The notes below the pieces were generated by a model. The model ran no database searches. It saw only the letters and a program-made list of their open reading frames with translations, and had not been told where the DNA came from. A stretch of 9,969 nt of DNA, taken from NCBI GenBank assembly GCA_003448025.1, contig DLXL01000641.1, positions 1 through 9,969 on the forward strand. Direction: 5' to 3'. The translations under genes were made by a program, and so were the position numbers. The DNA is from Saprospirales bacterium (GTDB lineage: Bacteria > Bacteroidota > Bacteroidia > Chitinophagales > Saprospiraceae). Each line of letters opens with the position of its first letter. Within the stretch, counting starts at the first letter, position 1. Below are positions 5,971 to 9,969 of the stretch, in pieces.

Positions 5971-5998
5971 GCCCCTGGCCGCAGAACCCTTGTTTTTT
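5944..5998 (-). terminator. Intrinsic terminator of the POT peptide transporter gene
   Basis: Arms 5951-5968 and 5981-5998 (18 bases each, 12-base loop) pair at 16 positions as Watson-Crick. The two exceptions are A-C mismatches in plus-strand RNA but G-U pairs in minus-strand RNA, so the hairpin is complete only for transcripts coming from the transporter gene. The descending arm ends in six Ts. It starts 57 bases after the transporter stop. Confidence 0.85.
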
Positions 5999-6054
5999 CC
6001 AGCTAAACCCGATAAAATCAGATGTTCCGGAATAATATGTTTGAAAAATTACGC

Positions 6055-7713
6055 TTATGCGCCGCCGATGTAGGAACGTTCTTTAATTCGTGGCGACACG
6101 AACATAAAGATCAACGCAGTGGCAAAACAAATACCTGTGAATAACCAAAAGAAGCCTGCTCCATGGAACTGGGCAAAGAATCCGCCATTCTTGATATTGG
6201 TCTGTATAACAGATACAATAACGTTGCCCAGGGTCACCGACAACAGATAGCAAGCCATGATGGTCGACTTCATGGTTGGTGGAGATTGAGTATAAGCGTA
6301 TTCCAGGCAAGTAATGGAAATGAGGACTTCTCCCGCTGTAAGAATCACAAATGCCAGGATCTGCCAGGAGATGCTTGGCGTTTCACCAGCATCAATCCAG
6401 CTCTGAGTGATTGCAACTACCACAAAAGACAGTGCTGTAAGCACCAGGCCTGCTCCGATCTTGCGCAATGGAGTAACCTTTAAGCCCATTTTGTTCAACA
6501 TTGGATAAATGCCAAAAGAAAACAATGGGATAAAGGCCAAAATGAACGCAGCATTTACAAAAGAAATCTGCTCAGCCTCCCAGGTGATTCCCAGCCATTT
6601 GAGATCCATGGATTTAGCTTGTACCACCCACTCAGACTGACTTTGGTCCCAAAGCGCCCAGAATACCGGAACAAAGGCAAATACAGAAAGTACACGCCAT
6701 ACAGACTGAATACCTTCAATTTTATCATCGCCAAAACGCTTGGATGCTGCAGCAAAACCACCATTAGTGAGTGCATACAAATTGATGCCCACAAAATTAC
6801 CGGGCGCTGCAAACCATTGCTTTTTAAACACGAAAGCAATAATAACGATCAAAATACCCCAAACACCCAAAATAACCCCGGTACCGAATGAAGATATTTT
6901 TTCCGGAGCCATGTAAGGATACAATGCCGCCAATGAAGAAGAACCACTGTTCTTAATATCGCTGGCTATAATGGTTGGAATGGTATCAAAATACAAGTAG
7001 CTGACCAATAGCGAGAAGAATGCCGACAAGAAAATGACCAGTTTGTTCGGATCAAATGTTGGTGGTGGAATACGACGATATTTATGCCGGCCGGCCCAGA
7101 AGAAAAATACCGCGATCAACATGGCTATAGCAGGCACGCCAAAAGCTACTGCCGGGCCAAAATTGGTTTTCAGATAAGGAATCAGCAGGATAGACAATAC
7201 AGATCCGGCATTGATGGAGAAATAAAACGCATCAAATGCTTTGGAGATCAAATGCGAATTGGATTCGTCGAACTGATCTCCTACGTTGGCAGAAACGCAA
7301 GGCTTGATACCTCCTGCTCCTATAGCGATCAATAGGAGTGAGGTGGTAAACATAACCTCATTATCCACTGACAACGCTACCATGGTGCTGCCAATGGCGT
7401 ATACCAGCGATAACCAAAGGATGGTTTTGTACTTGCCCCAGAACCAGTCGGCAATCATACCACCGAACATAGGAAGAAGGTAAACCATTGCCACAAAATC
7501 GTGGGTTTTGGCGTTAGCCGTTGCCTCCGCTACCTGAACCACATTGGGATCTTCAGAGCCTGTAGGGTTGTAAAACTGGGCAATCATGAACGTAGTAAGA
7601 ATAGCCCTTAGGCCATAATAGTTAAAACGTTCTGCCGCTTCGTTCCCTATGATATAAGGTATACTGGAGGGAAACTTGCCGGATGGCTTTGTTGTGTCGG
7701 TGTTTTCTGCCAT
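6055..7713 (-). CDS. Proton-coupled oligopeptide transporter, POT/PTR2 family of the MFS
   Basis: 552 residues, with strongly hydrophobic segments across most of the protein, consistent with 12-14 membrane helices in the inner membrane. The POT hallmark ExxER is present at 25-29 ('EAAERF'), followed by 'NYYGLRAIL'. The PTR2 signature occupies about 134-148 ('GGIKPCVSANVGDQF') and 'FYFSINAGS' 163-171. 'FWALWDQSQSEW' (351-362) and the helix-10 segment 'LEYAYTQSPPTMKS' (470-483, with E471) match the conserved acidic helix-10 site and resemble the animal PepT version more than the short bacterial type. These residues bind peptide termini and couple proton movement, by family knowledge. It should import di- and tripeptides. 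It is longer than typical 450-500-residue bacterial members, mainly through inter-domain helices. It is probably monocistronic: a terminator follows, and the response regulator downstream has its own promoter. Confidence 0.95.
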   Translation of the reverse strand: MAENTDTTKPSGKFPSSIPYIIGNEAAERFNYYGLRAILTTFMIAQFYNPTGSEDPNVVQVAEATANAKTHDFVAMVYLLPMFGGMIADWFWGKYKTILWLSLVYAIGSTMVALSVDNEVMFTTSLLLIAIGAGGIKPCVSANVGDQFDESNSHLISKAFDAFYFSINAGSVLSILLIPYLKTNFGPAVAFGVPAIAMLIAVFFFWAGRHKYRRIPPPTFDPNKLVIFLSAFFSLLVSYLYFDTIPTIIASDIKNSGSSSLAALYPYMAPEKISSFGTGVILGVWGILIVIIAFVFKKQWFAAPGNFVGINLYALTNGGFAAASKRFGDDKIEGIQSVWRVLSVFAFVPVFWALWDQSQSEWVVQAKSMDLKWLGITWEAEQISFVNAAFILAFIPLFSFGIYPMLNKMGLKVTPLRKIGAGLVLTALSFVVVAITQSWIDAGETPSISWQILAFVILTAGEVLISITCLEYAYTQSPPTMKSTIMACYLLSVTLGNVIVSVIQTNIKNGGFFAQFHGAGFFWLFTGICFATALIFMFVSPRIKERSYIGGA

Positions 7714-7744
7714 ACTGTTTATTGCGTAATGAAAGGTTGTTGAT

Positions 7745-7799
7745 TAGATAGCATACCGCATTAGTTTCGTATCGTTAGGTTAGCACTGTATGCTATCTA
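7745..7799. repeat. Perfect 12-base inverted repeat, 31-base spacer, upstream of the peptide transporter
   Basis: tagatagcatac (7745-7756) and gtatgctatcta (7788-7799) are exact reverse complements. The near arm is 32 bases from the transporter ATG, so it may lie in the leader or overlap the promoter. An operator pair or an mRNA hairpin are both possible. Confidence 0.7.
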
Positions 7800-7810
7800 T
7801 TGAGTGATTG

Positions 7811-7843
7811 AACAGGCAAATGTGCGAATTTTTTTTGCCTGTT
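7811..7843. repeat. Perfect 10-base inverted repeat, 13-base loop, beside the lipoprotein promoter
   Basis: aacaggcaaa (7811-7820) and tttgcctgtt (7834-7843) are exact reverse complements, ending three bases before the candidate -7 element at 7846. The position suits a repressor operator; no regulator is identified. Confidence 0.65.
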
Positions 7844-7913
7844 TGTACTTTCACAAAAAAAGGCCGTGGAAAAGCTCCTTTTTCAGACCTTTGAGCCGTT
7901 AAATATTGGATAT

Positions 7914-8504
7914 ATGCTTCGCTCTCTTTTTATATTGATGCCTATTTGTTGGTTTTGGATGTCCTGTGCACAAGATTCTTCCAAAGAGTCTGAAATCAAT
8001 CCTGCAGATGCAGCTTTGTGGGCTAAATACAAATTGGAAAGCTGGAAAAATCATGGCTGTGAACTGGTTACCGATGCTGAACTGGAAAAGTTATTCCAAT
8101 TTAACGGCAAAGAAACCACGCTAAACGCACGCACACTGCCTAATCAGGCCTTTTGCCTTCGCACCTGGCATAAACCAGACTGGAAAGAACGCGAAACAAA
8201 CAATGAAAAAGATGGGAATAACTGGCTCAATCCACAAAATCGTGTAGTAGTTCATTTATTGGATTATACCTCCGAAGAACAAGCCCGTATGCAAATGAAC
8301 AACCTGCGTCGCGATCGCCGAAGTACCTATGAAGAAGACGTGACCGGTATCGGAGAGGAAGCGGTGTGGAGTACCGGCACCGTTACTTTATTGGTACGCA
8401 AAGGTCAATATGTAATAAATGTATGCGTGGAGATCAGCGATGTCGCCCATGAAAATCTCGACAAAGCCAAGGCCGTTGCTGCACTGGCCATGAGGAAATT
8501 ATGA
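7914..8504 (+). CDS. Small exported lipoprotein of unknown function
   Basis: 196 residues from the ATG at 7914. That start puts a signal sequence 'MLRSLFILMPICWFWMSC' directly at the N-terminus; a GTG at 7866 would add 16 residues with no visible purpose. C18 after 'WMS' is the probable lipidated cysteine: the lipobox is relaxed (W at -3), as often seen in Bacteroidota, so lipidation is likely but not certain. The following 'AQDSSKESE' is a polar, acidic tether. The mature part is about 150 residues, mixed alpha/beta: 'SWKNHGCELVTDAELEKLF' (43-61), a cysteine pair candidate C49/C81 and possibly C171, then 'VTGIGEEAVWSTGTVTLLVRKGQYVINVCVEI' (143-174), which resembles the GlGdeA-W...LLVRKG pattern of small substrate-free lipoproteins. 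I do not recognise a named family. It stands alone, followed by a strong terminator. Confidence 0.8.
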   Translation: MLRSLFILMPICWFWMSCAQDSSKESEINPADAALWAKYKLESWKNHGCELVTDAELEKLFQFNGKETTLNARTLPNQAFCLRTWHKPDWKERETNNEKDGNNWLNPQNRVVVHLLDYTSEEQARMQMNNLRRDRRSTYEEDVTGIGEEAVWSTGTVTLLVRKGQYVINVCVEISDVAHENLDKAKAVAALAMRKL

Positions 8505-8537
8505 TAAAGTGTCATAAAGGACTCAAAAACATCCCAT

Positions 8538-8566
8538 TTTGTATCCTTCGTGCCTCTGTGGTTCAA
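8538..8566. repeat. Possible dispersed intergenic repeat with degenerate 9-base units
   Basis: The stretch contains 'ccttcgtgcctctgtggtt', in which ccttcgtgc and cctctgtgg look like two diverged copies of one unit. Very similar phrases recur in intergenic DNA of several bacterial phyla in my recollection; this is not verified here. Confidence 0.3.
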
Positions 8567-8579
8567 TCAATAATGGTAT

Positions 8580-8633
8580 AAAACGCCATGAGCCATCCCA
8601 AAAGATTCGGGATGGCTCATGGCGTTTTTCTTA
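8580..8633. terminator. Strong bidirectional terminator between convergent genes
   Basis: Arms 8580-8599 and 8609-8628 are perfect 20-base reverse complements around a nine-base loop. On the plus strand the stem ends in GTTTTTCTTATTT, on the minus strand in GTTTTATACC. It separates the lipoprotein gene (+) from the amidotransferase-like gene (-) and should stop transcription from both sides. Confidence 0.93.
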
Positions 8634-8655
8634 TTTGATTCTTTTCGGTCTTTAC

Positions 8656-9942
8656 CTACGTTTTTTGATGCTTTTTCTTCGCTGCCGGGAAAAGGATGTT
8701 ATTGAGAATCAAGCGAAATCCCGGAGAATTTGGATGTAAATTGAGGTCGGTTGGCGGATCGCCTACATAGTGACGATAATCTTCCGGGTCGTGCCCTCCA
8801 TAAAAAGTCCAGAAACCTTTCCCGTAAGCGTTGTGAATATACCGGGCTTCATTGGCTGGTGTATTTTCGCCCATGATGAGCACATTGGGTTTGATAAATT
8901 TTTTATTGAAGGCGGTTGCCTGCCCCATAAATCCTTTTACCGTGCGGGTATGGCACTGTGTAAGCATGGTTGGCACCGGATCCCATTTGGCAGAAAAATC
9001 GAATAAGGTGATATAATCCTGCTCGGGTGATACCCGCCGGCCGGTTACCTCGCTATTATCGATGGTAGAATGTTCGTACACACTTGGATCTGTGAGTACC
9101 GAGTAATTTTGAAAAGCAAACGTCTTGGAGAAATCCAGTTTTTGCTGGAAGTTCGGATCCGTGGGATCACCATCAAACGGGGTAGAACAAATATCCGTGC
9201 CTTCTGCCGATAAGGCAATATCATAGGTGTCTGTGGCAGAACACATGGCAAACATGAAGCCTCCGCCAATCACATATTCCTTAATTTTCTTGGCCACTGC
9301 CAACTTAAGTTGACTCACCTTGTCAAATCCATTCTGGCGTGCGAGATTTTCCATGAGCTGAACATGCTGCCGATACCAAGGCTGACCACTATTGCTGGCA
9401 TAGAATTTTCCATACATGCCCGTAAAATCTTCGTGGTGCAGGTGTAACCAATCGTATTCTGCTAATTTATCCTGCAAAACTTCGGTATCGTACAATACAT
9501 CGTAGGGTATTTCGGCATAGGTAAGCACAAGCGTTACGGCATCGTCCCAGGGTTGAATTACCTGTCCCTTTTCGTCTTTATCCGGTGTATAAACAGCAAT
9601 TTTAGGCGCTTTTTCCAACTTTATTACATCCTGATTGACCTCCGGATTCATGATTTCATTCCGCAAATTGGCAAACTGACCATCAGCTATGACTTCATAA
9701 CTTACATCGCGGGTCTTACATTCTCTTTCAAAAGTAGGGGTATAGACAAAAGCAAAACTGCCGCCCCGGTAATTTAATAACCACCAGGCCTCCACACCCT
9801 GTGAAAGAACCCAATAGGTTATCCCATATGCCTTTAAGTGATTCCGCTGGCTTTTTTCATCCATCGGTATAAGAATAACAGTAGCGCGCATTTGCGACAG
9901 CACGCTCATAAACAAAGCCAGTATGATAAGTATTTTGCGCAT
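8656..9942 (-). CDS. Exported class I amidotransferase/ThuA-like protein, often labelled 'asparagine synthetase B'
   Basis: 428 residues. Residues 1-20 are a signal peptide (MRKILIILALFMSVLSQMRA), so the protein is periplasmic or beyond. 'ILIPMDEKSQRNHLKAYGITYWVL' (24-46) and 'WWLLNYRGGSFAF' (53-65) open the mature protein. 'PKIAVYTPDK' (113-122) starts a class I glutamine-amidotransferase-like alpha/beta domain: 'WLHLHHEDFTG' (165-175), and 'GGGFMFAMCSATDTYD' (226-241), where C234 sits where the nucleophile elbow is found in this fold. Near the C-terminus 'GKGFWTFYGGHDPEDYRHYVGDPPTDLNLHPNSPGFRLILNNIL' region carries H384, reminiscent of ThuA-type ends. Closely similar Bacteroidota proteins are commonly annotated 'asparagine synthetase B', but the hallmarks of AsnB (N-terminal Cys-2, SGGxDS ATP-binding loop) are absent and AsnB is cytoplasmic. 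The label is therefore misleading; the true reaction, if any, is unknown. It is bounded by the bidirectional terminator. Confidence 0.85.
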   Translation of the reverse strand: MRKILIILALFMSVLSQMRATVILIPMDEKSQRNHLKAYGITYWVLSQGVEAWWLLNYRGGSFAFVYTPTFERECKTRDVSYEVIADGQFANLRNEIMNPEVNQDVIKLEKAPKIAVYTPDKDEKGQVIQPWDDAVTLVLTYAEIPYDVLYDTEVLQDKLAEYDWLHLHHEDFTGMYGKFYASNSGQPWYRQHVQLMENLARQNGFDKVSQLKLAVAKKIKEYVIGGGFMFAMCSATDTYDIALSAEGTDICSTPFDGDPTDPNFQQKLDFSKTFAFQNYSVLTDPSVYEHSTIDNSEVTGRRVSPEQDYITLFDFSAKWDPVPTMLTQCHTRTVKGFMGQATAFNKKFIKPNVLIMGENTPANEARYIHNAYGKGFWTFYGGHDPEDYRHYVGDPPTDLNLHPNSPGFRLILNNILFPAAKKKHQKT

Positions 9943-9969
9943 GATGAGTGTTTTGGTGTTTGAGTGTTT
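9943..9969 (-). other. A/C-rich leader of the amidotransferase-like gene
   Basis: Read on the minus strand this is a degenerate tandem (aaacactca, aacacca, aaacactca, tc) running straight into the ATG. There is no Shine-Dalgarno sequence. The promoter must lie beyond the window edge. Confidence 0.6.

Larger units (their letters stand above)
7714..7913. promoter_or_regulatory. Divergent control region between the peptide transporter and the lipoprotein
   Basis: About 200 bases between two outward-facing ATGs. On the plus strand TACTTTCA (7846-7853) is an imperfect -7 element for the lipoprotein gene, with only TGTG (7821-7824) near the expected -33 position. No good TAnnTTTG is seen for the transporter. 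Two perfect inverted repeats fill most of the space (listed separately). Confidence 0.45.

Noticed and set aside
7866..7913. GTG at 7866 as the start of the lipoprotein
   Set aside because: It would place the signal sequence 16 residues inside the protein; the ATG at 7914 gives a normal lipoprotein signal.
8656..9942. Asparagine synthetase B as the function
   Set aside because: No Cys-2 amidase, no SGGxDS loop, and a signal peptide; the label is only a database habit for this family.

Overview
The window looks like an ordinary chromosomal stretch from a member of the phylum Bacteroidota, probably near the Saprospiraceae, Chitinophagaceae or Cytophagales (lineage inferred). The reasons are: no gene start has a convincing Shine-Dalgarno sequence and the starts follow A/C-rich leaders; two promoters match the Bacteroidetes form TTTG / TAnnTTTG; several proteins are of types common in this phylum (PD40 propeller, RprY-like response regulator, the exported family often labelled 'asparagine synthetase B', a lipoprotein with a relaxed lipobox). 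I see no tRNA, rRNA, CRISPR array, transposase or phage gene.

Layout. 1-1045 (-): exported PD40/TolB-like beta-propeller cut by the window edge. 1046-1369: divergent intergenic region with a long-spaced inverted repeat. 1370-2495 (+): two exported thioredoxin-fold proteins 34 bases apart, probably one operon. 2616-3377 (+): a two-helix membrane protein of unknown function behind a second long-spaced inverted repeat. 3378-3822: a long gap with a textbook Bacteroidetes promoter and a roughly 170-base leader that can fold. 3823-4806 (+): membrane-anchored M23 peptidase with its own terminator. 5006-5737 (-): OmpR-type response regulator without an adjacent kinase, also ending in a terminator, so these two genes converge. 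5738-6054: a compact control region in which the terminator of the upstream transporter overlaps the likely promoter of the response regulator, followed by two hairpins in the leader. 6055-7713 (-): proton-coupled peptide transporter (POT/PTR2). 7714-7913: divergent control region with two perfect inverted repeats. 7914-8504 (+): small lipoprotein. 8580-8633: strong bidirectional terminator. 8656-9942 (-): exported class I amidotransferase-like protein.

How they fit together. Almost every product is exported or in the membrane: periplasmic redox maintenance, peptidoglycan cleavage, peptide uptake, surface sensing. They look like independent housekeeping or envelope genes, not one pathway. I found no clear undescribed multi-gene system. 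The most interesting material is non-coding: hairpin-rich leaders, a promoter built into a terminator, and long-spaced inverted repeats whose arms contain degenerate seven-base tandem units just before gene starts.
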